Source of the DNA: Blasia pusilla
Lineage: Eukaryota; Marchantiophyta; Marchantiopsida; Blasiales
Assembly: GCA_050084515.1 (NCBI GenBank)
Contig: CM114271.1
Coordinates: forward strand, 55,800,001 to 55,864,000
DNA length: 64,000 nucleotides
Direction of reading: 5' to 3'
Positions 54,270-64,000 of the stretch are shown one piece after another; positions within the stretch are counted from its first letter, which is position 1; the number at the start of each line of letters is the position of its first letter. Position numbers and translations under genes: made by a program. The notes below the pieces were generated by a model. The model saw nothing but the letters and a program-made list of their open reading frames with translations, ran no database searches and had not been told where the DNA came from.

Positions 54270-55355
54270 GGAGATGATCAGGAGAGAGCTTTTGTGGAGC
54301 TTAAGGCCCAGTTGGTGGCGGCGCCTATCTTGAGGAGACCTATCAGAGGGCGCCCATTTTAGTTACACACTGATTGGAGTAGGTTGGGACTTGGAGCGGT
54401 GTTGACACAACATGATTATGAGCACATGGATTTTGTGGTGGCCTATGCAAGTCGTTCGAATAATGCAGCGGAGTCGCACTATAGTTCATATGAGGGGGAG
54501 TGCTTGGCAGTAGTGTGGGTTGTGGCACACTTTAGGTGTTACTTGTTTGGCACCCAGTTTACCCTTGTTACTAATCATCAGCCACTCAAGTGGTTGATGG
54601 AGTCTGACAAGCTTACAGGGAAGCTTGCATGGTGGGCTCTTATCTTACAGGAGTATGACTTCCACGTGGTACATAGACCTGGAGTTGCCAACCTTGATGC
54701 TGATGGGTTGAGTAGGAACCCATGTACTAGCCAAGAGGATACAACTGGGGCTAGATGGCATGGCAAGGTTGATGAGGAGATGGTGCCAGGTTGGCATGCA
54801 TCCGCCTTTTTATGTTGGTTAGGGGTGGACTCTAGTATGGAGGACCACATGATATCTTACTCTAGTCAGAGGATAGATGGCCAGCCTTCAGATCCTAAGG
54901 TTGGAGATGGTGGTACGGATCAGCGTGATATTCATGATGATGCATTAGTGTTGGAGTTCCTACGGACCACTAGGGTGCCAAGCATAGTGAGTGCCAAGGA
55001 GCGAGGCCGTGTTCTTGAACGTGCTAAGAGGTATCGATTGGAGGGAACACATATTCTCCGTGTGTGGGAGGATGGTAGAATACGAGTAGTGCCGCATTTG
55101 GCTCAGAGAGAGCGCATTGTACGATATGCCCATGAGGAGTTGGGACATTTTGGGGTAAAGCGTACGTATAGCTTACTCCTTGGTCAGTATTGGTGGCGTG
55201 GCATGCATACTCAGGTGCAGCAGTTGGTGTCACGTTGTATGGTTTGTGACCGGGTGAGGGCATCATTCAATGCCCCTACACCACAGTTACACCCCTTGCC
55301 TATTATGGGGTTGGGTTACCGTTGGAGTGTGGACTTTGCGGGACCGTTACCGTAG
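54270..55355 (+). pseudogene. RNase H and integrase zinc finger of element 2
   Basis: After two stops, LGLGAVLTQHDYEHMDFVVA and ESHYSSYEGECLAVVWVVAH (RNase H), NHQPLKWLMESDKLTGKLAW, FHVVHRPGVANLDADGLSRN (end of RNase H). Then a spacer and the integrase finger: HEELGHFGVKRTYSLL and SRCMVCDRVRASF (H-x-H, C-x2-C), followed by the first catalytic Asp in RWSVDFAGPLP and a TAG. Confidence 0.88.
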
Positions 55356-55773
55356 ACTGTACGACATCATCGATATGTGCTGGTGATGGTGGAGCACTTC
55401 TCCAAGTGGATTGATTTGGTGGCATTACCTAACAAGGCAAGTGAGGGAACGGCGTGTGCATTTCTTGATAGAGTGCTTAGTCATTTTGGTGCACTAGCTG
55501 AAGTGCTGACCGACCAGTCTGAGAGTTTGGGGTGAGTTTCAGGTCTTGTGTGACAAGGCGTTGATTGATCATCGGATCACGTCTCGAGATCATCCAGAGG
55601 CGGATCGTTTGGCTGAGCGTGTGGTTCAGACGGTGAAGAGGGCATTGCGCAAGTATGGCCTACAGAAGGGGCATCTTGGAGACTGGGATATTCAGTTGCC
55701 ATGGTTAGCCATTGGGTATAGGTTCAGTGGCCAAGCACCCTTGGCTTTCTTCTCACCTTATTTTCTGTTATAA
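55356..55773 (+). pseudogene. Integrase core of element 2
   Basis: RYVLVMVEHFSKWIDLVALP, then AEVLTDQSESLG with the second catalytic Asp (usually DQGREF), a stop, then RITSRDHPEADRLAERVVQT and VKRALRKYG, where E of AERVVQ is the catalytic Glu (usually NGQAER). Triad residues are all visible across the broken frames. Confidence 0.82.
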
Positions 55774-56200
55774 GGCCGAGATCCAGACTTGCTAGCAGCA
55801 ATTCGTTGGGAGTCTAGTGAGGTGGTGAACCTTGATGGCCCAGAGATGTGGATGAGAGTGTGTTCTCAGCGGGCAGAGCTCTTTCGGAGAGTTATGCCAA
55901 CAGCCTTTGAGAATCTTGCCATTGCTCAACATAGGGATACATTGCGGTATCCAACCATTCGGGGTGGAGGTTATCGACCATCAATTTGTAGGTTCCATGT
56001 GGGGGACTATGTCTATTTTGGAGATTGCACCGACAACGTTGGATGTGACGGCAGCCGCACTATTTTACGAAAGTGCGCGAGGTGTTAGCTTCGGAGTTCT
56101 CATGTTGGAGGGTCGTGATGGAGTTGTTTGGAAGGACCATGTGCGTAATTGTGCGCCATGTCATCTTCCAAATGTGGATATCTTGTTGACCCAAGCTTAG
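55774..56200 (+). pseudogene. Integrase C-terminal part of element 2
   Basis: MWMRVCSQRAELFRRVMPTA, FENLAIAQHRDTLRYPTIRG, then FHVGDYVYF, an SH3-like segment split over two frames, and HVRNCAPCHLPNVDI. This is the usual C-terminal tail of gypsy integrases before the added finger. Confidence 0.7.
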
Positions 56201-56364
56201 CCATGATACGTGCTAGCTTGAGGTGCATGTTGTGTGGGTCTGCTGGTAACGCAGCCCGTATGTTGGTGTGTGATCGGTGTTCTAGGGGTTGGCACATGAT
56301 GTGTTTGACTCCACGTATGGATATTGTTACTACTGGAAGGTGGGTTTGCCCTCGATGTACTTAG
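56200..56364 (+). pseudogene. PHD finger at the end of the element 2 polyprotein
   Basis: CMLCGSAGNAARMLVC, CDRCSRGWHMMCLTP and GRWVCPRC give C-x2-C, C-x2-C, H-x2-C, C-x2-C with the Trp two residues before the last pair, the canonical PHD pattern (about 56224-56358). One-base shift after PNVD links it to the integrase tail. PHD fingers bind histone H3 tails; here it probably guides integration, as chromodomains do in chromoviruses (inference). Intact within its own frame. Confidence 0.8.
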
Positions 56365-56369
56365 GAGAG

Positions 56370-57140
56370 GTAGATGACTTGATCTTTGCATGATATGGAT
56401 TACAGATGTGCGACTAACGATGGGGCAACCTAACACCCGGCCTTCTGATTCGTGCACCCAAGAAGGTGTATAGCATGTAGTAGATGTATAGGGCTACCTG
56501 GGAGTTAGAGGGACCTAACCGCCAGTTAGGGGGACGAGTTGTGGTACACTTGTGTTTGTGGATGCTCTCGTCTATGTTATGTATGTATGTGAGTATGGTA
56601 TGTCAGCGATGTATGTTGTATGACGATGTGGATTCGCACAACAACTGTCATGACCATACGGATTATGTCGTAGAGTATAGTGTGCTAGTAGAGGCCATAC
56701 CTTATGTAGGGCCGCAGTGTCTAGGTAGAGATGCGATTTCATACATAGGGTTGGGGGTTATTCACTTGAGGGTGAGTTTTTCAGTAGGGCCCGCTCTTAG
56801 GTTGGAGGATATAAGGTGGAGTGCACTCAAAGAACAGTCAGTTCTTTGAGTTGAGCCTGTTGCGTTGGGAGTTAGCCTTGGTAGTGAGTAGAGCTCTTGG
56901 CTATGGTGTTTCCCGCAAGCTTCGACCTAGATTCTCCCATCGTGGAGTGGGTTTGGCTCGATTGTATGTGATTCTATATGTGTTTTATGACAGTAGGTCT
57001 TTCACGGATTTCAGTTGTGGTACACTTGTGTTTGTGGATGCTCTCGTCTATGTTATGTATGTATGTGAGTATGGTATGTCAGCGATGTATGTTGTATGAC
57101 GATGTGGATTCGCACGACACTTCAGACAAGTCAGATGTCA
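56370..57140. repeat. Possible 3' LTR remnant with 103-bp direct repeats
   Basis: 56537-56639 and 57013-57115 are identical 103-bp copies 373 bp apart. The first begins AGTTGTGGTACAC directly after a purine-rich GTTAGGGGGACG, which could be a polypurine tract with LTR start TGTGG at 56540. Between them, an 11-bp-arm hairpin at 56825-56851 (ACTCAAAGAAC). No partner LTR was found upstream of element 2. Confidence 0.45.
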
Positions 57141-57510
57141 ACATCGAGGAACCAACTTGATGATTGACATGGATGATGAAATCACCCCAGCCACGTATTG
57201 AGAAACACCGGATAGCTCCCAAGTTCGAGTTGGCATGTCTTTTGCGAAATCGGTAAATGTCTTATTTCCAAATTTCTCTGTAGCACAGACTTCCCATAAT
57301 CCAATCTCATGGTTGTTCAACATTATGGAATTCTTGTCATGGAGGTGGATTACAATCTGAAAAGGTGGCATATCTTTCGAAGCAACCGGGACATGGACCC
57401 AGTTGCACAGGTGGATCTTATGTAATAAGGAGAGCATGTGGCACTTTCGTGAATAAGAACTGTACAAGGATAGGCCGACCACTACCAAGTTTATGGGGGC
57501 TGAAAACCTT
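57140..57510 (+). pseudogene. MULE-like fragment, copy B, inverted part
   Basis: MEVDYNLKRWHIFRSN and RRACGTFVNKNCTRIGRPLP match 3100-3300 (-) of copy A. Here they are on the plus strand while the neighbouring part of the same copy is on the minus strand. Confidence 0.6.
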
Positions 57511-58420
57511 TGATCGTTTTACAAGGACAAGGGATCAATTGAAGTACTTCTTTTGCCCAAATGAATCATGCGCATTTAGAAAGTCATGTCCAGCTGCCAT
57601 TGGAGCTCTAGGGAATACCCCCATGATTTGGCCCATTGTTGCAGGAACCAGTTGCATTGAGGAGGAAGTTGACAGTCTTACAAGTACAGAGTTCAGACTA
57701 GAAGACGGAGGGAGTTCGGAACATATTCGCATTACCGAGATATTTGCGTTTCGGATCCAATCTAAGATTGATGTCAACTTGTATCCAAAGAAAGTGGATG
57801 ATCTCAATCCACTAATTCTGTTAAGTCAAGAAATGGGGTGAAGAGAAACAAAATATGCATGCCATTGGTGGAGAGGGCAAAGCAAATGGCATCAGCTCAG
57901 GAGGCCAACATGGAAATCATTGCTACTAAAGATGTGCATAGTGGGAATGGAATAGGAATAATGTATTGGGTTAGGAACATTGCACATCCTAGCCTAGTCT
58001 TGTTGGCATGTCTCAACAAGGGAGAATCTTTGGCAGGATTGCAATGACCTATAAGATGAATGGACACTCTTGGCTCCACTTGTTTTTGGGCAAAGGGAAT
58101 TTTCATGAAGGTTGAATTCCAACACATGCTATTTTTTTAAGAGGGCGGAGCACATTACGTTGAGGTGCAAAACTGAGAGGAGGTTGAAACTCGTTAAAAT
58201 TCGAAAAGTTCAAAAACTGTTGCAATATGTCTAAATCTGACATGTCGCCAAACACTAGTATTTGCAACTTGTTAGATTTAGACTAGTTGCAACCCAATGA
58301 AATTCAGCTGATTACACATGTAAGCTAAAAATAAAATAGACTACTCGCCTACCTCATAAAGTTTTCTCATTGTCTCATACGAACCGTTCACTAACTCAAC
58401 TAGGAACACGGACCTTTATT
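57511..58420 (-). pseudogene. MULE-like transposase, copy B
   Basis: On the minus strand: the end of the main exon (58420-58349, like 4515-4458 of copy A), a GCGAGT donor, a short intron with one decayed palindrome (about 58262-58292), and the C-terminal exon starting FNLHENSLCPKTSG, SLVETCQQD. The part from 57850 to 57511 is GC-balanced with frame SELPPSSSLNSVLVRLSTSS and no recognised motif. Truncated at 58420 and joined to an inverted piece at about 57510. Confidence 0.6.
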
Positions 58421-58429
58421 ATAATCTTT

Positions 58430-59430
58430 ATAATTTATCAGTGTTACCATAGATAGTATTTTTTTCTAATATTCCGGGACATAGTTTACAGTCAAACCCT
58501 AACAAATTTATTCATTAGAATTTATGCTTCCCATGGATATTAGTATGTGTTAGGATCAAACCCAAGTTAATTCATTTAGTTAGAATCTATGCTATTTCTC
58601 ATGGATATTAGTATATATTGCCCCCAACTTTGGCACGCCAATTTGGATTTCGTTGGGTTCCAGGAAATTGTAATGATTTTAATTACTGTTCATATACAAA
58701 AAGAAATTTCAAATATGTTTTAAAATAGTGTATAATTCATCAGATTTTGTTTCCGTCGATTGAAATTTCTAAATTGCTGCGTGAAATCCATGCTTTCAAA
58801 GTCGTTGCCTACCACACTTTTGTCACAACACCTTTCAATTTTTAGGCCAAGGTATTTCCTACCACTCATATTTTTTGTCACTACAACTTTCAATTTTTAG
58901 GCCGATATCTATTTTTAGGCCAAAGTTATCTGTTGATCAAATTCAAGTTGATTATTAGAGTTTGTTGTCTAAAGACATCTTAGAAGTGAGGATGCAAGAT
59001 ATAGATTAGATGGAAAAAAAACTTTAAGTTTATGGACCAATGTCATCCATTGATTGAATTTAGAGTTGATTAGTAGATCTTACCAAAAGACATCTTACGG
59101 GTGAGGTTGCATCATGCAAGATATAAACTAGATGGGAATCATTCATTTGATGATGGGAGGCTAGCCATATCAAATTGAATTGAGTGGTGAATGAGGGATG
59201 GGCTTGAAGGACCCTAGATCAATAAATTTTTTCGGGATATAATGATCTTGCAATATTTGCAAGTGCAAGAGCACCAACCTTATTCTCTAGTAGGCATTCT
59301 GAAGAATATGTCATTGATGGATGACTCTCACTCACAAGTAATAACAAATGTGCTTGAATTAAGTTTGTGCATAGATTGGATTGGAAGTGTTTGTCACGTC
59401 TTTTAGGATAGATCCGTGAGATCTAGTAGA
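58430..59430. other. AT-rich gene-free stretch
   Basis: No coding potential. AGAATTTATGCT..CCCATGGATATTAGTAT occurs twice near 58518 and 58585, and a CAAAGTTATC..GTTGATCAAATTCAAGTTGAT segment recurs with changes near 58925 and 59040: local direct duplications. Confidence 0.4.
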
Positions 59431-59439
59431 GCGCCTTTT

Positions 59440-60430
59440 TAGTAGTGCTAACACACTCAGTAAGTCGAGGATGACCTGCTGAGGTCATGGGAAACCTTAG
59501 AGAGCAGGTTTCCCCTTCGTTTCGGCTCATTTGGAGCCATATTGAGGAACTTACTATTTTTGGTAAGTACTATTTTTGAGTACATGATCGACTTTCTATT
59601 TTTGGTAAGTGGCCCTTGACTTCTACATCAGGAGCCAAGGAGGTGACTTGGGAGAATATGTTACCATGGAGAGAGCTTGGGAGAGGGGAGGGGTATACCT
59701 CAAGGAGAGAGAGCTTGAGAGCTCTTTCTCTCTTTGTTGAACCTCTTGGCATGAGGCGGCGGAGCTATGGTCCCTTGCCTTGTGAGTGTAATCCAAGCCT
59801 GTCATTAGGAGAGTAGGTTTGGTTTGACATGAGAGAGAGTGCACATCTTTGAGAGCTATGATGTGAGATGGTGTAGAGAGAGATTGGATCTTACTTTACA
59901 AAAGAGAATGAGAGAGTGAGAAAGCTTCATGGGGGAGCTCGCTGGTCACTCACTATTTTTGCAGGTTCGGGACCGTGTTCCCCGTTCAGCGGCTCATGGG
60001 AGTGCTCACCGGAGCAAGGACTGCTTTGATTGTTCTTTGCATTTGCCTATTTTTTGTGTGGAAGAATGGCGCGCGGAAGCGCTGCCCAATTTCTGATAGG
60101 GATTGATTATGGGGGCGGGTTGCCCCATGCCGGTGCTCTCGGGAGCACCATGTACCTTGCTGATTTGTATTTTTACAGGTTTTACATTTTGGTTGGGAGA
60201 AATCGGCGCAGAATCGCTGCCAAATTTTGTGTAGGAGAAAGAGACATTGGGCTTTACGACAGTCCCTGCCAATTTTTACAAGAATGTCTAATTCCAAATA
60301 GTTTTTGACATTGTTGTAGATCGTGAAGCTTTGCACATTGTGCAACAAACGGTGCACAATTTGGAGTTGCGAATAAAAAATTATGGTCAATCTTGCAAAA
60401 CTGCCATTGCTAGGCAATTTTTAGGGTTAA
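59440..60430. repeat. Dispersed repeat R2, copy 3, upstream of element 3 gag
   Basis: Holds GGCTCATTTGGAGCCATATT (like 31085-31110), a reverse-oriented match to 30680-30800 at 59690-59815, and GAGCACCATGTACCTTGCTG (like 46765). A GGAAGCGCTGCCCAATTT motif occurs twice (60074 and, changed, 60206). Location before a gag suggests LTR or leader sequence of the element 2/3 family. Confidence 0.45.
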
Positions 60431-60449
60431 ATTGTTCAAACCCTAAACC

Positions 60450-61500
60450 AGCCGCCACGCCTACGGCTGCCGTCACCGTCACCGTCAATGTTCAACCATC
60501 ACCGTCAACGGTCTACCGTCCACCGTCCACCGGCCACCGTCGGCCGTTGCCGTTGCCCAACGTTGCTGAGAGCTGCATTCGGCCGTTGTCCACCCTTTGG
60601 TTGCCATTGCCGCCATTACAAAGTGGAGGGTCTTCCACAACCATCGTTGATTCTCAGACTTACACCGCCACCGTGTACTTTGGTTTGGCCGCCACTGTCA
60701 TCGCAGTTTCGTCATCAACTAGTGATGTTAGATGACCTCCGGTTATGGTGTTTTAGTTTTGATTTCATGCTGCTATGTTGTGATTGGTAGCCGCTTGACG
60801 ATGATTGAGTACCGTGCCGTGACGCTCGTAGCCGCAAAGCGCCGCAAAGCGCTGCTGATTGCCGGGCCGTGCCTCTCGTGGCCGCACCGCACCGTCTTGA
60901 TCGTAGAGCCGCACCATCATTGTGGAGCAAAGTGTGGGTTTATTGTTGATTGAGGAGGGTATGCCGTCGAGTGCCGCATCCCACCATCGAGGGCCGTGGC
61001 GTTTGTAGCCGTTCCGTTCCGCCTGCAATGCCGCATCGTTCCGCTGGAACCGCACTGTCCATCAAGGAGTTTTAAGCAGCGTCAGTACGGGAGGAGTATG
61101 ACTTTTTGATTGGAGGAGTTGTCTCCACGACCGAGTTGGGGTCGAGATTTAGAGTTATTGAGGAGCGACATCGACATGTGTTCAGGTTACCTATTCTGGT
61201 CCTTTATCCTGCACGTGTGAGGGATTCTGGGATTTGGGTAGTTTATTTTGGGATATTGGGTGTGTGAATGTTGAGAGCATCATTTATGTATGTGGTTTAG
61301 GGGACATAGACCTGTGTGGGATGTCCAGAGTTGAGGGCAGGTTGTTGATGAGATGATAGCTTGGTCGATTTTCCGCACCACGCCACTTGTTGCCGCACGT
61401 TACATGTCTCGGGGAGGGAGAGTGTAGATCGAGTGCCGCATGTTTGGGTTGAGTGATTGAGGGATTACTTGCAAGGTTGAGAGTGATCGTGTGAGAAGGT
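60450..61500. other. GC-rich leader-like region with CCGTCA repeats
   Basis: 60465-60560 is a degenerate run of CACCGT/CCGTCA units. 60800-61060 repeats GTGCCG, GCCGCA and GTAGCCG motifs. No gene recognised. It directly precedes gag of element 3 and may be its 5' untranslated leader. Confidence 0.4.
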
Positions 61501-61503
61501 ACG

Positions 61504-62836
61504 AGGGCCATCACGGCGTCCTTTCAAGATTTTGAGAGGCGAGGTAGTGGACCTGAGAGTAGCTCTGGAGGATTTATCCGGAGTGGTGCGAGCTTTCGAG
61601 GGTCTCCACGTGAGAGACCACCTCAATCTCCTTCTGTGTCATCTTCAGACAAGGGGGAGCATGTAGAGGAGTTTATGAGCACATCGCCACACATTGTGAG
61701 TGGTCCTACCAGTTGGGCGTACGAGATGGAAGATCGGGTAAGAGGACTGCGTAGGTTTTCACGTGCAGTAGGCACGATTGAGTTACACGATTTCATAGCA
61801 AAGTTTAGGAGTTGGTGCGACTCCAAGCGGGCCAAGAACTCTAGAGAGTTCAACCCGTTTACAACATGGAATGGTATGTTCCAGCATTTAGAGGAGGCGC
61901 CCATGGACGATTACCATGAGTTCTCTTAGAGATATGCACGTGAGATCGAGGCGTGGAGGCTCTACTATGACCTACATTATGTGTCATGGACGCAACCGTT
62001 CCCATATGAGGAGGAGGATTCAAGAGAGGCTACTTCCTCTTCCACTAGTGATGTTTTAGGAGGGTTCACTCGCACGGGAGCAGTTGCACCGTCTAGTCGG
62101 GTTTGTCCCAGGTTCAACCCTGTGGTTGAGTTCTTTGTTGAGTTGAGGGCGAGCTACTAGGGGGTACGGACGGAGAAGTTGCGGAGCATCCACGACTTCC
62201 AGAGGCGCCCGGGTGAGAGTTTGCGTGAGGCTTACACTCGCTTGTGCCGATTGATCAACGTCACTCAGGGGGTGACAGAGGCTCAGGCTATCCAGTCATG
62301 GTACGCGATGTTGGACTCTGCGGACACAGGTGCGGGAGGGGGTGCTTCTTATGAACACCTCCCCTACGTTGAGAGATGTTTTAAGAACCGCCGAGAACAT
62401 TGAGCGCAATATGGCGGAGGAGAGCGTAGCCACCATGGGTTCTGGGCGAGAGTAGTCACGATTGTCTGCACTACCTGTGCAGCAATGTGGACTCTGAGAT
62501 AGGTCGAGTGTGGCACCACGAGCTCAAGGAGGATACCGGGAGGCCCTGCCACAGAGACCTGCGCCTTCATATGCGGCTCAGCAGCACCCGCCTACTATTA
62601 CTTGTTGGTCATGTGGTGGAGCCCATCATCAACGCGATTGTACTCGTTAGGTTCATGGACATGTGCCTCAGCATGGAGGAGGAGATGGTGCTACACCAGG
62701 AGGTTATTAGTGTGACTATTGTTAGAGGTATGGCCATACACGCGCTAGGTGTTTCAGTTTACATCCTGAGTTACGTCCAAATCGAGGGCCAAAGAGGGCA
62801 CCAGAGCGAGTAGCCGGTCTAGGTGGGCCTAGAGAT
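61504..62836 (+). pseudogene. Gag of Ty3/gypsy element 3
   Basis: Same family as element 2. SFQDFERRGSGPESSSGGF, SWAYEMEDRVRGLRRFSRAV, HDFIAKFRSWCDSKRAKNSR, MFQHLEEAPMDDYHEFS, TAG, then RPGESLREAYTRLCRLINVT and QGVTEAQAIQSWYAMLD. Two zinc knuckles near 62605-62650 (CWSCGGAHHQRDC) and 62717-62765 (CDYCxRYGHTRARC). Ends at 62836 exactly where the reverse boundary block begins, so the rest of the element is absent. Supplies the gag N-terminus missing from element 2. Confidence 0.75.
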
Positions 62837-64000
62837 TGGGGGCTGGTATTCTGGTAGGAGAGAGTAAGAGAGGAGAGGAAGAGAGGAAGAGAGGAGAGTC
62901 TCTCTTAAAAAAAAAGGGGCCAAATCCGCCTCCTCTCTTCAAAACTTTTTGACATATTTGAAATTTTTGTTTGCTTTCAAATTCATGAAATCTTTAGAAG
63001 AGAGTAGGTAGTGGTCCATATTCGGGCCTAAAGAAACCTCCTTTTTCCAAGGGGCAAAAAAAAAAAGACATCATAAGACCACTACAAACATTTTTCCATC
63101 ACTCTCCATGTGAGCCTAAGTTTCTTAACATTGCCTGTCTCGCTCTACAATAAGCAGTGCCCATGGGTATTTTTGTTGGAGGACCACCCGGATGCGCATC
63201 GGTACGATGCCAACCTCTCTTTTTGCAAGGATTGTTGCCTGCATCATGGCCTCCCTTGAATTGCCTCATAACCAACTTTCTATTGGTTATGAATGGTGTC
63301 TGCTCAAGACCAACTTTGTGAAATGTGAACACATGAGACGATAATTGAACCAAAAGATTGTTAGCTTTCTGGAGTAAAGAGGAACTGATGTCCCTTCATT
63401 CAGATCCTAAATCTGAGAAACCGAGAAGTTGCACCCCTCCCAACCCGTCGGAATTTTACAGGTTGCAACTCTTGCAACCCATCGGAATCAGATGGCTTGC
63501 ACCCCTTGCAAGCAAGGGGTCCATAAGAAAGGAAATATTTTGAGAAGTGATTCCCCTTCCACCCTGCACCCACGAAAATCCAACAGGTTGGGAATCCGAA
63601 ATGGCAATCCGACAGGTAGTAGGAATCCTGCACATCTTAGACAAGAAAAGAAGCCTACAATTGGTTTGACGAATGTAGGGGAACGAGCCAAAAGTTAAGA
63701 AGCCCGCCACAATGCGTGAGAAGTTGGTCTCACAGGGAAAGAGTCCGATCACTCAAGCAGCCAACCTGTCGGAATGCGACAGCTTGCGTGGAAATGGTTA
63801 AAAAGTTGCAGTGGGCAAAAAGCAAAAAGTTGCAACCCGTCGGAATCATACGGGTTGCAAAATTGTAATTCAGAGAAGCTAAAAGAACACAATCCACAAG
63901 TCCAAAAAAAATTTCCAACAAACTTTTACAAACACCATTATCGGTTGAAAAAATCTTGTCCTTTATTACCTTCGAAGGAACCTCAGAAATGTACATTTCA
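62837..64000 (-). repeat. 3' boundary block, copy in minus orientation (with cluster P10)
   Basis: Reverse complement of 24184-25270. Its edge TGGGGGCTGGTATTCTGG (62837 onward) abuts the gag of element 3. It includes the purine-rich tract, palindromic dyads (63430-63860) and at the window end the ATGTAATAAAGGAC poly(A) context (minus), so another methyltransferase-like gene probably lies beyond 64000 on the minus strand. Confidence 0.8.

Larger units (their letters stand above)
49480..56364 (+). mobile_element. Ty3/gypsy element 2 with DNMT and PHD modules, 5'-truncated
   Basis: Order gag, zinc knuckles, protease, cytosine methyltransferase, RT, RNase H, integrase, PHD finger, all on the plus strand. 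The N-terminal part of gag is missing (compare 61504-61860). No LTR pair found. Frames are broken in nearly every domain. A second gag of the same family is at 61504-62836. Confidence 0.85.

Overview
The window reads as nuclear DNA from a green-lineage eukaryote, most likely a streptophyte (charophyte) alga such as Chara; this is inference, not proof. Grounds: a degenerate interstitial array of the plant-type telomere unit CCCTAAA, spliced and mostly broken genes, plant-type Ty3/gypsy, MULE and CACTA-like elements, and a gypsy element carrying a cytosine-5 DNA methyltransferase, an arrangement I recall being reported in charophytes and dinoflagellates. I see no bacterial operons, rRNA or complete tRNA. 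Almost every coding region is a transposon or transposon-like gene with frameshifts or stops.

Layout. 1-3031: degenerate 3' part of a methyltransferase-like gene, its repeat-rich flank and a recurring 3' boundary block. 3023-6438 (-): MULE-like transposase gene with a GCM/WRKY-type zinc finger and one intron. 6640-7253 and 17958-18310: one repeat cluster split by a complete Ty3/gypsy element (7254-17957, -, two ~1.1 kb LTRs, CAACC target duplication). 18402-24183 (+): a TATA-box promoter followed by a multi-exon gene whose pieces look like a coiled coil, a ParB-like motif, a long helical part and a permuted N4/N6-type DNA methyltransferase fold. 24184-25270: its 3' boundary block. 25290-28227 (+): degenerate DUF7869-type transposase-like gene. 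28500-30306: interstitial telomeric repeats, then a ~0.75 kb AAAT microsatellite. 30.3-47 kb: mostly gene-free, with a perfect 32-bp palindrome and a 27-bp minisatellite. 46982-49443: CACTA-like end with a TNP1-like exon, a truncated LTR and a MULE fragment. 49480-56364 (+): second gypsy element, gag-protease-DNMT-RT-RNase H-integrase-PHD finger. 57140-58420: second MULE copy, internally inverted. 59.4-62.8 kb: third gypsy gag. 62837-64000: inverted copy of the 24184-25270 block.

A 27-bp palindrome (12-bp arms GCAACCCGTCGG and its complement around a 3-nt centre), intact or decayed, fills introns and flanks of the MULE and methyltransferase-like genes but is nearly absent from 25.3-62.8 kb. 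The MULE and methyltransferase-like genes are divergent and, without the gypsy insertion, would be about 1.5 kb apart, so they may have formed a two-gene unit. Two unrelated DNA-methyltransferase-like modules in transposon contexts, plus a PHD finger, make chromatin and DNA modification the theme of the window.
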